From assembly GCA_018829445.1 (NCBI GenBank), contig JAHJTV010000008.1, positions 1-64,000 of the forward strand: a DNA stretch of 64,000 nucleotides, in the 5' to 3' direction. The stretch is from a bacterium. Its GTDB lineage: Bacteria > SAR324 > XYD2-FULL-50-16. Below, one piece after another: positions 8,883 through 17,702 of this stretch; positions within the stretch are counted from its first letter, which is position 1; every line of letters begins with the position of its first letter. The translations under genes and the position numbers were made by a program. Under the pieces are notes generated by a model. It saw nothing but the letters and a program-made list of their open reading frames with translations, was not told where the DNA came from and ran no database searches.

Positions 8883-9779
8883 TTAATTCCTTAAAGTATG
8901 GATATTGGCTTGGTCATGGTCTCTTTCAGAAACAGGTGCTTTTTTCCAGAGTGATTGAACCAATGGAAAATGGAGATAAAGAGAGGCGCTGAACATGGCT
9001 GCACTGATGAGGGCGATAATCCAGGATGTAAAAATCACCCGAGTGATAATACCAACGATAATAAAATAGAGATGGAACCCTAAAGGAACCCACATCACCA
9101 GGCTATCCATTTGAGCTGTTTTTAGTTTAGGCTTTTGGGATAGAATCAAGCCAAGACTACACACTATTAGTAGGCTTATGGCTAAATAATCGTAATCCGA
9201 TGGGATATAAGAAGAAATAATTCGATTTGAGGCAAGAACGCCAAAAACACCTATAGGAATACTACCCAAAGGTGCCAAATATCGACTGATTTTTTCTGGT
9301 AATCGATTTAATATCCGAAAAGCAGCTGAAAAAGAGAAAATTACCCAGAACCAACTCCAAAAATTTTCAAATGGTACCCCAAAGTATTCATAGGATAATC
9401 CATCTCCCCAGTCCCACATCCCCAGACGAATAGCTATGGCATCCATAGCCAGATCGATGTTCAATGCCACAAGTCCATCGAGAACAGGGCGAGCCCATTC
9501 TTTGATCTGACAATGATCGGAAAAAAGCATGGCGCTATATAAGATTACTCCCCATCCCATTCCAATTCCAAGAGGAATATTATCAATCATGAGAAAGAAA
9601 GTCCCATACTCATAGTTGTCCAATTGCTTGATAGTTGCCCACTCCAGCATTACCCCAAAAAAAATCCCCGCAAAAAGCCGTAAAACATTTTGTGTCCCTT
9701 CTTTCCAAGCATGACGCAAACAGAGAGATACCAATACAATCATCAAGAGTTCAAAAGGGAGAAATTGAGTTGTGTTCAT
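8883..9779 (-). CDS. Membrane protein of the carotenoid biosynthesis (DUF422/CruF-like) family
   Basis: This 298-residue protein has about seven to eight predicted membrane helices. The segments DLAMDAIAIRLGMWDWG and YFGVPFENFWSWFWV resemble the conserved signatures of the DUF422 family. That family includes CruF and bisanhydrobacterioruberin hydratase, which add water to carotenoid ends. No other carotenoid gene is present in the window, so a role in pigment synthesis is doubtful. It appears to be a single-gene unit. I see nothing in the 9780-10070 gap. Confidence 0.65.
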   Translation of the reverse strand: MNTTQFLPFELLMIVLVSLCLRHAWKEGTQNVLRLFAGIFFGVMLEWATIKQLDNYEYGTFFLMIDNIPLGIGMGWGVILYSAMLFSDHCQIKEWARPVLDGLVALNIDLAMDAIAIRLGMWDWGDGLSYEYFGVPFENFWSWFWVIFSFSAAFRILNRLPEKISRYLAPLGSIPIGVFGVLASNRIISSYIPSDYDYLAISLLIVCSLGLILSQKPKLKTAQMDSLVMWVPLGFHLYFIIVGIITRVIFTSWIIALISAAMFSASLYLHFPLVQSLWKKAPVSERDHDQANIHTLRN

Positions 9780-10070
9780 GATATTTTTCGTTTTAAAGTT
9801 TAATTACTTGAACTGATAACGGTCTGAATACAGCAGAATAGTTACAACTTGGAACACTTAGAATCATTTGATATATCTATTATTTAGATAGACATGCTGT
9901 TACCCGGTTTATTAGCCTCATGAAAAATTCTCATTCAATTTTGAAGCTAACATCGTTCAGAGCCGCGGTTGCGAAGGTGGTTGATTAAAGATAATGTTGC
10001 AAAAAAAAAGACGAACTTTGAGCTCACCCAGAGCGATTACCGTTGGTTCCAGATGTTTGTTCGGTTCTTG

Positions 10071-10850
10071 CTACTCTTTGAGTCCGCCATAAATGGCGTC
10101 GCAGTTACACCGCCAGAAACAATCAACCATTGAAAAACCATTTTCACGCAGTCTATCGACGTGCCAAGAAAGGGGAAGTCCATCTTCTGGGCCACCTTCC
10201 CGATCCTTGAAAAGATGGTTATGAATCTTATTCACATCAAGTTTCAGTGCTTTTGAATAGCTGGACCAAAATGAATCCCAATCATCACTAGCATTATTAT
10301 TTTCTATACTACGCAGCTTTTCTCGACATGCTTTCCAGTATTTTTGAATTTTTAAGGATTCGCTTCCAACATGGTCTGCGTTTAAAAAAATACCCCCTGA
10401 ACATAATAGCTGTCCAATTGTCTGATATAAAGTGTTTAATTGACAAGCATTGAGCCAATGCAAAGCTGTTGCAGAGACAACTGCATCAAATGGTAACGAG
10501 AAATTTTTTGCCCAGGAGTTATCACGTAAATCAAGTCGGTATATCTGAATACGGTCTTCAAATTTTGTTTTGAGTGATTCTGTGATCCAAAGCATGGTTG
10601 GGTCAATATCAACACAGTGTAGTTCTACATTAGGCAATTCCTTGAGAAGACGTTGTGACAACGAACCAGTGCCGCAGCCAATATCAAGTATCCTTGATGC
10701 TTCCGGTTGAGTTGCTTTTATAATCTTGACAATTTGATTGAATCTTTCGGATCTTTCTGCAAGATATCGTTCTTGCATTTGATCCCATCTCTTTGTCCAA
10801 CTATCCCAATCAATACTTTCAGGACGTGTTATACCTTTCAAATCTTCCAT
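10071..10850 (-). CDS. Class I SAM-dependent methyltransferase
   Basis: This 259-residue protein has the Rossmann methyltransferase motif I ILDIGCGTGSLSQRL, the acidic residue after strand 2 (LHCVDIDPTML) and motif IV-like FDAVVSATALHWLN. That pattern resembles trans-aconitate methyltransferase (Tam) and related small-molecule enzymes. The substrate is unknown. An upstream in-frame start would add 29 residues. I prefer the ATG at 10848-10850 because AGGGA precedes it at good spacing and the methyltransferase-type N-terminus begins there. It has no clear operon partner. Confidence 0.85.
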   Translation of the reverse strand: MEDLKGITRPESIDWDSWTKRWDQMQERYLAERSERFNQIVKIIKATQPEASRILDIGCGTGSLSQRLLKELPNVELHCVDIDPTMLWITESLKTKFEDRIQIYRLDLRDNSWAKNFSLPFDAVVSATALHWLNACQLNTLYQTIGQLLCSGGIFLNADHVGSESLKIQKYWKACREKLRSIENNNASDDWDSFWSSYSKALKLDVNKIHNHLFKDREGGPEDGLPLSWHVDRLRENGFSMVDCFWRCNCDAIYGGLKE

Positions 10851-11419
10851 GATTTCCCTATTTTTTAAACTGAACAACACAATATTTATATCAAAGAGTA
10901 GAGCTTTCACAGAGTTATTCAGGCTAAGCCTCAGCAACTGAGTGAAAATTTTAAATAGATACTATTTTTGAATTTCAAAAAATCGCTCATGGAAAAAACG
11001 CTGTATCTCTTTGATGCATTTATAGTTATCGGAAAATTTCTTGAAGCACAACCCAAAAAGTGGATTATGACAGGTTTCTGATATTTTGGTGTTTTCTTAA
11101 AGTGTATATTAAGAAACCTTTCTTGGTTTCAGATTTAAGGCTCTGAATTAAGAACTTGTTTTCCCGGGGATACAAGTATCGGCTTGGTTCTTTACTCACT
11201 GTTGGTTTCCTTCTGTGGAAACATTACACGCTGGTTTAAAAAGAGTAACAAAACTTAAATAATTATTATGAAGAAAATCTGAACGAGAAATCAGCCGCCC
11301 TGCACACTGGCCTGCGACCACCAATTAAAGCTTTACATCCGATTGAACAGTTCTTAATATGGATTCATCACAGGCTCACCCACTTAGAAGCAGAAATAAT
11401 CGCAAATTGAAGGAAATCC
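10851..11419. other. Gene-free stretch between a methyltransferase and alpha-galactosidase
   Basis: About 570 bp of AT-rich sequence lie between divergent genes and must hold both promoters. I see no convincing ORF, RNA gene or repeat, and no clear -35/-10 pair. Confidence 0.5.
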
Positions 11420-13639
11420 ATGGGTATTCAGTTCAACAAGGCGTCTGGTATTTTTCATATTTTTTCTCAAAAAGTCAGTTACATATTTCAACTGACACCG
11501 GAAAAAGATCTGATCCATCTTTTTTGGGGCAGAAAACTGAGAGATACCAATGTTAAACACCTGTATCGCCCCTGTCTCAGAGGTTTTTCACCAAACACAC
11601 ATTCGGAAAATATTGATCTCTCTTATGATACCTTGGCAATGGAGTATTCATTTTACGGGTGTGGAGATTTCAGAAGCCCTTCTTTTCAAATAAAAAACGC
11701 AGATGGTTCCAGAGTAACCCGGCTCAAATATGCGGGTCATACAATTGATGCGGGCAAACCCCTTTTGGCTGGCCTTCCTGCTACCTATGCAGAACACGAA
11801 AGTGAAGTTGTTACACTCTCTATTCACTTGAAGGATGAGGTCTCCAGGGTCGAAATAATCCTGCTCTATTCCGTTTTTGAGAGTTACGACGCTATTATGC
11901 GATCTGTTCATTTTAAAAATGGATCGGACTCAACCGTCATGCTGAACAAAGCCATGAGCTGCAACGTGGATTTCCACCATTCCAGTTTTGAGATGATACA
12001 GCTCTCCGGCTCCTGGATCCGAGAGAGACACATTCATACCAGCCGTTTAAGGCCGGGGATGCAATCCATTGAAAGCAAAAGGGGGGTGAGCAGCCACATG
12101 CAGAATCCTTTCTTCGCCTTGAGTGGGTTGGAAACCACAGAAAATCAGGGGGATGTCTTTGGCTTTTCACTGGTTTACAGTGGCAATTTCCTGGCGGAAG
12201 TGGAAGTTGACCAGTTTTCAATGACAAGGGCTTCCATCGGGATCAACCCCTTCAATTTTGAATGGGAGTTGAAGCCGGGCGATACCTTTCAATCGCCGGA
12301 ATCTGTGCTTGTTTTTTCAAGCGATGGTCTGAATGGCCTCTCAAACACCTATCATAAACTGTTTAGAGATCGACTCTGCAGAGGCGAATTCAGGGACAGG
12401 GAGCGTCCTGTCCTGATCAATAACTGGGAAGCGACTTACTTTGATTTTAATGAAAAAAAGCTGCTGGATATAGCAAGGGCAGCCAAGGATTTGGGAATCG
12501 AACTATTTGTCCTCGATGATGGCTGGTTTGGGCAGAGAAATGAAGACACCTGTTCTCTCGGCGACTGGGTGGAGAACAGGAAAAAGCTTCCCAACGGACT
12601 GAATGGGTTGGCTGAGACAATTAATAAAATGGGATTATCTTTTGGGTTATGGGTAGAACCAGAGATGATATCTGTGGATAGTGATCTATACAGGTCTCAT
12701 CCCGACTGGTGTTTGCACATTCCCGGCAGACCCAGGACAGAGTCCAGAAACCAGCTGGTATTGGATCTGTCACGAAAAGAAGTTTGTGACTGGCTGATTG
12801 AAACCTTGAAGAGGGTTTTCTCATCCGCTGCAATCTCCTATGTGAAATGGGATATGAACCGGAATCTTACCGAGATCTGGTCCAAGTCCTATCCCCCGAA
12901 ACAGCAAGGCGAGATTGCTCATCGTTATGTCTTGGGGCTTTACCGGGTGATGGAGGAGTTGGTTCAGGCTTTTCCCGGTATTCTGTTTGAAAGTTGCTCC
13001 GGTGGAGGCGGGAGATTTGACCCGGGCATGCTTTATTACATGCCACAAACCTGGACCAGCGATAATACCGATGCTGTCGAACGGTTAAAAATTCAGTATG
13101 GGACCAGTCTGGTGTACCCTCCGATCAGCATGGGTGCCCATGTATCGTCGGTTCCAAATCACCAGGTGCAGCGAACCACCGCTTTGTTAACGAGACTGCA
13201 TACAGCCATGAGCGGTAATCTTGGATTTGAACTGGATTTATCGCTGCTTCAGGAGCAGGAGAAGGAGATTATCAAATCAAATATCAAGACCTATAAACAG
13301 ATCAGGCCATTGATTCAGTTTGGTAATTTTTATCGAATCTCCAGCCCCTTTGATGGCAATATTACAGCCTGGATGCATGTAGCGGAGGATCAGTCCGAGG
13401 CTGCGCTATTTTACTGTCGGGTTTTGGCTGAAGCCCATGCACCATTGGAAACCATCAGGTTAAAAGGCCTGGATATCAATAAAGACTACCGGTTAAAGAA
13501 CTTCGATCTTTTTTTCCAGGCAATGGGGTATGAAGAGATATACCCGGGAGATGTATTATTGTACGGAGGATTCAGGTTGACACCGCTGATAGGAGATTTC
13601 CAAAGCTGTTTATTGATTTTTGAAGCGGTTAATGAATAA
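11420..13639 (+). CDS. Alpha-galactosidase, glycoside hydrolase family 36
   Basis: This 739-residue enzyme should release alpha-1,6-linked galactose from melibiose, raffinose and similar sugars by a retaining mechanism. The family order is present: an N-terminal beta-sandwich, a central TIM barrel starting near NNWEATYFDFN, and a C-terminal beta domain. The nucleophile is D478 in YVKWDMNR and the acid/base is D548 in TWTSDNTDAVERL. Both numbers equal those I recall for Geobacillus stearothermophilus AgaA/AgaB, and the length is normal for that tetrameric group. ESCSGGGGRFDPGMLYY is also typical. There is no signal peptide, so it should act in the cytoplasm. The ATG follows AAGGAAAT. No sugar transporter or regulator adjoins it. 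Confidence 0.95.
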   Translation: MGIQFNKASGIFHIFSQKVSYIFQLTPEKDLIHLFWGRKLRDTNVKHLYRPCLRGFSPNTHSENIDLSYDTLAMEYSFYGCGDFRSPSFQIKNADGSRVTRLKYAGHTIDAGKPLLAGLPATYAEHESEVVTLSIHLKDEVSRVEIILLYSVFESYDAIMRSVHFKNGSDSTVMLNKAMSCNVDFHHSSFEMIQLSGSWIRERHIHTSRLRPGMQSIESKRGVSSHMQNPFFALSGLETTENQGDVFGFSLVYSGNFLAEVEVDQFSMTRASIGINPFNFEWELKPGDTFQSPESVLVFSSDGLNGLSNTYHKLFRDRLCRGEFRDRERPVLINNWEATYFDFNEKKLLDIARAAKDLGIELFVLDDGWFGQRNEDTCSLGDWVENRKKLPNGLNGLAETINKMGLSFGLWVEPEMISVDSDLYRSHPDWCLHIPGRPRTESRNQLVLDLSRKEVCDWLIETLKRVFSSAAISYVKWDMNRNLTEIWSKSYPPKQQGEIAHRYVLGLYRVMEELVQAFPGILFESCSGGGGRFDPGMLYYMPQTWTSDNTDAVERLKIQYGTSLVYPPISMGAHVSSVPNHQVQRTTALLTRLHTAMSGNLGFELDLSLLQEQEKEIIKSNIKTYKQIRPLIQFGNFYRISSPFDGNITAWMHVAEDQSEAALFYCRVLAEAHAPLETIRLKGLDINKDYRLKNFDLFFQAMGYEEIYPGDVLLYGGFRLTPLIGDFQSCLLIFEAVNE

Positions 13640-13736
13640 CAAAAGCAGCCTGTTTGCCCTGGAAAAAGGAACCGGCAAAAATGCTTGTGCGCCCTTACAT
13701 GGGTGCAAAAAGAGGGCGAGAAACAGAGTACATATT

Positions 13737-14762
13737 CTACTGTTTCATCCGCTTGAGCATTTCCCGGAACTTCTCACAGGGATCCTCATAACTCGAACGC
13801 TGGGTGAACCAGACATATTCATGAGCAGGCAGAAAGACTCTTTCCCCTTCTTTCTCAAGGGAAAAATATTCTTGCAATCCAGAAGGCTTAATGGTGATCT
13901 CCATTAAGCCCAGGTTTAACTGCTTGATATCGGGAATATGGTGTTTTACACGATCATAAACCCCCATATTGTGTTCAACATGACCGCTTCCTATAATGAC
14001 AATGATTGGTTCTTGAGGAAACTCTTTGTGAATGGCTGCAATTGAATGGGCCATTGCATCATTCCTTTCCAGCCAGGTTTGATACATTTTTTCCATCATC
14101 TTTGGTTGAGCAAACCCACAATGAGCTTCTTTAAACTTACCGATCATCAAACTCTGATAAGCCTCATCCTCCATATTGGTTGATTTTAACAAGCCTCGTT
14201 CCACTGCATTCAACTCGTCCACTCCATTTCTGGTAAGACGGCGAATGATTCCATTTGGTAGGTCGGCCCCAAAGACGGTAAGACCGTTTTCAGAAGCCTG
14301 TTTAATCAACCGGAAATAAAACTGCCAGGTCAATTCCGGCCTATCCTGCCATCCGAGATTTTGTCTCAACTGTATTTCGGCTTGTTTTTCGTCTTTACCA
14401 TGTGGTCCGGAGGATTGTTGAGTGACAAAAGACATCAAATACCCGGTTTGATCAACCGAGAAAAACTCAAACCCGATTCGCGGTCGTTTTCCCTGATCGA
14501 TAAAATCTTGAACTATCTGCAGTTGATACTGGTGATGGATCTTGTTGTTATGGTTTTCCCCCAGATAAATAACATCCGCTTTTAAACTCTCTTCAAGCAG
14601 TACCTGGTATGTAATCTCACTTTGATCCAAACTGGCATAGATTTTTCCGAGTAGGGGATCATTTCTCACTTCTGTCATAGGGCTGCACCCGGATATAAAG
14701 ACTGCAAATATTATCAGATAAAATGATCGCAAGCCTATTTTTAAGAATCTGATGATGGCCAT
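13737..14762 (-). CDS. ChaN-family lipoprotein (DUF399, haem-binding type)
   Basis: This 341-residue protein has an N-terminal signal with lipobox ISGC, so it should be lipid-anchored. The mature part shows ChaN family motifs: VIYLGENHNNKIHHQYQ near the start, RIGFEFFSVDQTGYL, FGADLPNGIIRRL, and VIIGSGHVEHNMGVYDRV. ChaN proteins of Campylobacter and Pseudomonas bind haem and are linked to iron acquisition; that function is inherited by family only. I chose the ATG at 14760-14762, which gives a compact signal peptide. A TTG at 14810 would add 16 residues. It converges with the alpha-galactosidase gene. Confidence 0.85.
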   Translation of the reverse strand: MAIIRFLKIGLRSFYLIIFAVFISGCSPMTEVRNDPLLGKIYASLDQSEITYQVLLEESLKADVIYLGENHNNKIHHQYQLQIVQDFIDQGKRPRIGFEFFSVDQTGYLMSFVTQQSSGPHGKDEKQAEIQLRQNLGWQDRPELTWQFYFRLIKQASENGLTVFGADLPNGIIRRLTRNGVDELNAVERGLLKSTNMEDEAYQSLMIGKFKEAHCGFAQPKMMEKMYQTWLERNDAMAHSIAAIHKEFPQEPIIVIIGSGHVEHNMGVYDRVKHHIPDIKQLNLGLMEITIKPSGLQEYFSLEKEGERVFLPAHEYVWFTQRSSYEDPCEKFREMLKRMKQ

Positions 14763-14898
14763 AATTACATGTAAAAGGAATTGGGAAGGATGTACAGTAC
14801 CGTTCTTCAATCAAATATAGCTGGCAGTTATTCGCCTCCCTGTTTTGCCAGGGAAGCAAGTATCTGAAAATGAGGGGGACAACACTTGAGTTGAAACC

Positions 14899-15837
14899 TT
14901 AGGAATGTCCCTGTTTGCTTAAACCCAATGAGTCCAACAGCTCATCTATTTTAGTCAGATCGGCAGGAAGAATAATGTTGGTGTCTGCCTTGGCCAACGA
15001 TCCAATTTGGGATAAATATTTCTGGCTTACCAACATCCTGATGGATTCAATTCCGTTTTCACTGGCTATCTGCTCACCGATCTGCTCGATTGAGGCTGCG
15101 GTTGCCTCGGCAATAGCCTTGACAGCTTTGGCTTTTCCCTGGGCTTCATTGATTTGTCGGGTTTTCTCCCCTTCCGATTTGTTAATCATCTCTGTCATGA
15201 TCCCTTCGGATCTGTTGATTCGGCTCTGTTTAACCCCTTCGGATTTAGCGATTACGGCGCGTTTTTCCCGTTCAGCGGAAACCTGCTTTTCCATGGCTTC
15301 CTTAACACTGGTTGGGGGAACTATATTCTGGATCTCATAGCGGAAGATTTTAAGTCCCCAGGTGACTCCGGCCTCCGATAGGGTTTGAACCACCTTTGAG
15401 CTGATTATATCTCTTTCTTCAAAGCAACGATCAAGATCCAGAGTTCCCAAAACCGAACGGACTGTTGTCTGAGCAAGTTGAATTGCTGCAAGTTTGTAGC
15501 TGGTTATTCCATAACTGGCTTTTTCCGGGTCGATCACAGCCAGGTACATGACGCCGTCCACTTCAACTTTTACGTTATCCTTGGTAAAACACTCCTGGGG
15601 GGGGATATCGATGGTTTCCTCTTTAAGATTGTGAATAAAAGCAACCCTGTCAAAAAAAGGCAGTAAAGCATGAAAACCGGCTCCCAGAGTCTTGTGATAC
15701 TTGCCGAGCCGTTCAACAATAAAAGCCGCCTTGGTGGGGACAATCCGTATGGAACGGAAAAACTTGAATATAACGAAAAAGAAAATAATCGCCCAAATAC
15801 CAAAGGTGACGAAATCTATGATGTTATCAAAAGACAT
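14899..15837 (-). CDS. SPFH/band 7 membrane protease-associated protein (QmcA/stomatin-like), paralogue 2
   Basis: This 312-residue protein has one N-terminal membrane helix (about residues 10-27). The SPFH domain follows, beginning VPTKAAFIVERLGKY, and then a coiled-coil rich in repeated R/K-SEG units (KSEGVKQSRINRSEG). It resembles E. coli QmcA and the bacterial stomatins, which form large oligomeric membrane scaffolds. It is the third gene of a unit nfeD, SPFH, SPFH and lies 54 bp after its paralogue. The ribosome site GAGGAA is strong. Confidence 0.92.
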   Translation of the reverse strand: MSFDNIIDFVTFGIWAIIFFFVIFKFFRSIRIVPTKAAFIVERLGKYHKTLGAGFHALLPFFDRVAFIHNLKEETIDIPPQECFTKDNVKVEVDGVMYLAVIDPEKASYGITSYKLAAIQLAQTTVRSVLGTLDLDRCFEERDIISSKVVQTLSEAGVTWGLKIFRYEIQNIVPPTSVKEAMEKQVSAEREKRAVIAKSEGVKQSRINRSEGIMTEMINKSEGEKTRQINEAQGKAKAVKAIAEATAASIEQIGEQIASENGIESIRMLVSQKYLSQIGSLAKADTNIILPADLTKIDELLDSLGLSKQGHS

Positions 15838-15891
15838 AATTCCTCTTTGTTGTGTTTGTTATGAAAACAAAAGTAGGGTAAAGGGTACAGA

Positions 15892-16803
15892 TTAATCGTT
15901 TTTGATGGTGTCTGTAATTTTCCCTATCCCTTCAAATATACCTTTAATATTAGCAAGTTGAGAAGGAACTACTGTTACTTTTGAAGTGTTTACAATTTTT
16001 CCAAACTCCTCTATGAACTGTTCGATCAATTTTATTTTCAACGCCTCTGCGCCACCCGGTTTTGCCAGAGCTTCTGACATCCGCCTGACACTAAATGCAG
16101 TTGCTTCCGCCAGGGAAGATATCTCTTCGGCTTTTCCTTCTGCGATATTGATCTGACTTTGTCGTTCTCCTTCGGACAGGTTGATTTTTTCCTGTCGATC
16201 GGCAGTGGAAAGATTGATGGTTGCTTCCTTTTCACCGGTTGCCAGAGTAATCTCTGCTCGTTTTTGTCGCTCCGCTTCCATCTGCTTTTCCATGGTTTCG
16301 ATCATGTGGATCGATGGCGAAATGTTCTTAATTTCATACCTTAATACCTTAATACCCCATGGATCGGATGCCCGATCGATCTCCCTTACAATGTTTTCAT
16401 TGATGGTATCCCGTTCGGAAAAGGTGGTGTCCAGATCCATTTTTCCTATTTCGGAACGCATGGTGGTTTGAGCAAGGTTAACACTGGCCTGCTGGTAATT
16501 GCCAATACCATAACTGGCCTTTTCAACGTCCATTACCTTGAGGTAAACAACACCATCCACTTCAACCTGAATGTTGTCTCTGGTAATACAATTCTGACTG
16601 GGGATATCTAGTACCTGCTCCCGAGTATCATGACGGTAAGCAACCCTGTCGAAAATGGGAATCAGAAAATGAAAACCGGGATCAAGATTTTTTTTGTATT
16701 TTCCCAGACGTTCCATCACCATCGACTGATGAGCCGGAACAATCAAAAATGTTTTAAGTACAATAAACAGTACCAATAAAAAAACAACGGTCAAATAGAA
16801 CAT
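15892..16803 (-). CDS. SPFH/band 7 protein (QmcA/stomatin-like), paralogue 1
   Basis: This 303-residue protein has an N-terminal membrane helix at about residues 2-18 and an SPFH domain starting VPAHQSMVMERLGKY. Its coiled coil carries repeated L-S/A-x-G-E/D-R units such as NLSEGERQSQINIAEGKA. It is clearly homologous to the next gene downstream along its whole length, so the two arose by tandem duplication. It follows nfeD, the usual partner, by 42 bp. AAAGGAGATG is an excellent ribosome site. The likely role is membrane microdomain organisation or protease control. Confidence 0.92.
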   Translation of the reverse strand: MFYLTVVFLLVLFIVLKTFLIVPAHQSMVMERLGKYKKNLDPGFHFLIPIFDRVAYRHDTREQVLDIPSQNCITRDNIQVEVDGVVYLKVMDVEKASYGIGNYQQASVNLAQTTMRSEIGKMDLDTTFSERDTINENIVREIDRASDPWGIKVLRYEIKNISPSIHMIETMEKQMEAERQKRAEITLATGEKEATINLSTADRQEKINLSEGERQSQINIAEGKAEEISSLAEATAFSVRRMSEALAKPGGAEALKIKLIEQFIEEFGKIVNTSKVTVVPSQLANIKGIFEGIGKITDTIKND

Positions 16804-16845
16804 TTAACATCTCCTTTAGGTAAATTTAAAAACTGATCCGAAAGA

Positions 16846-17337
16846 CTATTCTTCGGAAGCAGGTTGGATATCGTCAAGCAGGTAATCCTCATAGGGTTCT
16901 ACGATCCAAACCAGATTGTCACGTGCAACAATCCTGGCTTTTTCACCTGCCGGTATGCGTTTGGCTGTTGTTGTCGCCTGCCAGGTGGTACCACGAAACT
17001 TGATTCTGCCGTCATTATTCTCAATTTTTATATCTTCGATCACCTCTACAATACTTCCGTAAGCATCAACATCCTCATCAACATGCTTATAGGTCGATTC
17101 TCCAGGCAGCAGCTTTTTTGCCATTTCCCGGATAACAAAGATCGATAGCAAAGAGGTGATAAACCAGGCCGTAAACCCGGAAAGAATACCTTCCAATAGA
17201 CCGGTTTTATAACCAAAGGCTACCAGAACTGCAGCAATTCCCAAAAAGATCGTGATCATTCCGGGAATAACAATCTCGCTTGCCATGAGAAGGCTTCCGC
17301 CAATAATCCAAAGCCAGAACAAGGTTCCTGAATCCAT
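16846..17337 (-). CDS. NfeD-family membrane protein with OB-fold domain
   Basis: This 163-residue protein has three to four membrane helices in residues 5-80. The soluble C-terminal domain (about 90-155) looks like the NfeD OB fold, with IKIENNDGRIKFRGTTWQAT and IPAGEKARIVARDNLV. It belongs to the short (NfeD1b/YbbK-partner) type that lacks the ClpP-like protease domain. It is the first gene of the nfeD-SPFH-SPFH unit, the common arrangement in which NfeD works with stomatin-like proteins in membrane quality control. Confidence 0.9.
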   Translation of the reverse strand: MDSGTLFWLWIIGGSLLMASEIVIPGMITIFLGIAAVLVAFGYKTGLLEGILSGFTAWFITSLLSIFVIREMAKKLLPGESTYKHVDEDVDAYGSIVEVIEDIKIENNDGRIKFRGTTWQATTTAKRIPAGEKARIVARDNLVWIVEPYEDYLLDDIQPASEE

Positions 17338-17651
17338 TCCAGTTTCGATTCGATTTGAAGGTTAAAGAAAACGAGAATCAATAAAAAGTAGTTTCCTGAG
17401 AATTCTAAGTGAAAATGGATTCAATAGCAATTCATATATTTATGATGTAAGACGGGAATTCGAGGTTTATTAACAGTTCCGCCCTTTGATTGCGGGGCAT
17501 TGTTTTACCGGGAACCATAAAAACATGTACGGCAGTATTCAAATGCGATTTTTTTTGTTGAACCGACCTTTATTCGGACTGAATCACTTGTCTTCAGAAA
17601 AAAGTAGTTACATCTTGAGGAGTTTCAGGGTACGGAGAATTGCTTTTGTAT

Positions 17652-17682
17652 GAGTGAAACCCGTAAAAACAGGGTTTCGCTC
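17652..17682. terminator. Hairpin downstream of the aspartokinase gene
   Basis: GAGTGAAACCC and GGGTTTCGCTC pair over 11 bp (one G-T pair) around a 9-nt loop, 20 bp after the aspartokinase stop codon. No T-tract follows on the minus strand, so it is at best a weak terminator. I see no gene in the 17338-17702 gap. Confidence 0.4.
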
Positions 17683-17702
17683 TTTGACAAGGCGGGTTTC
17701 TA

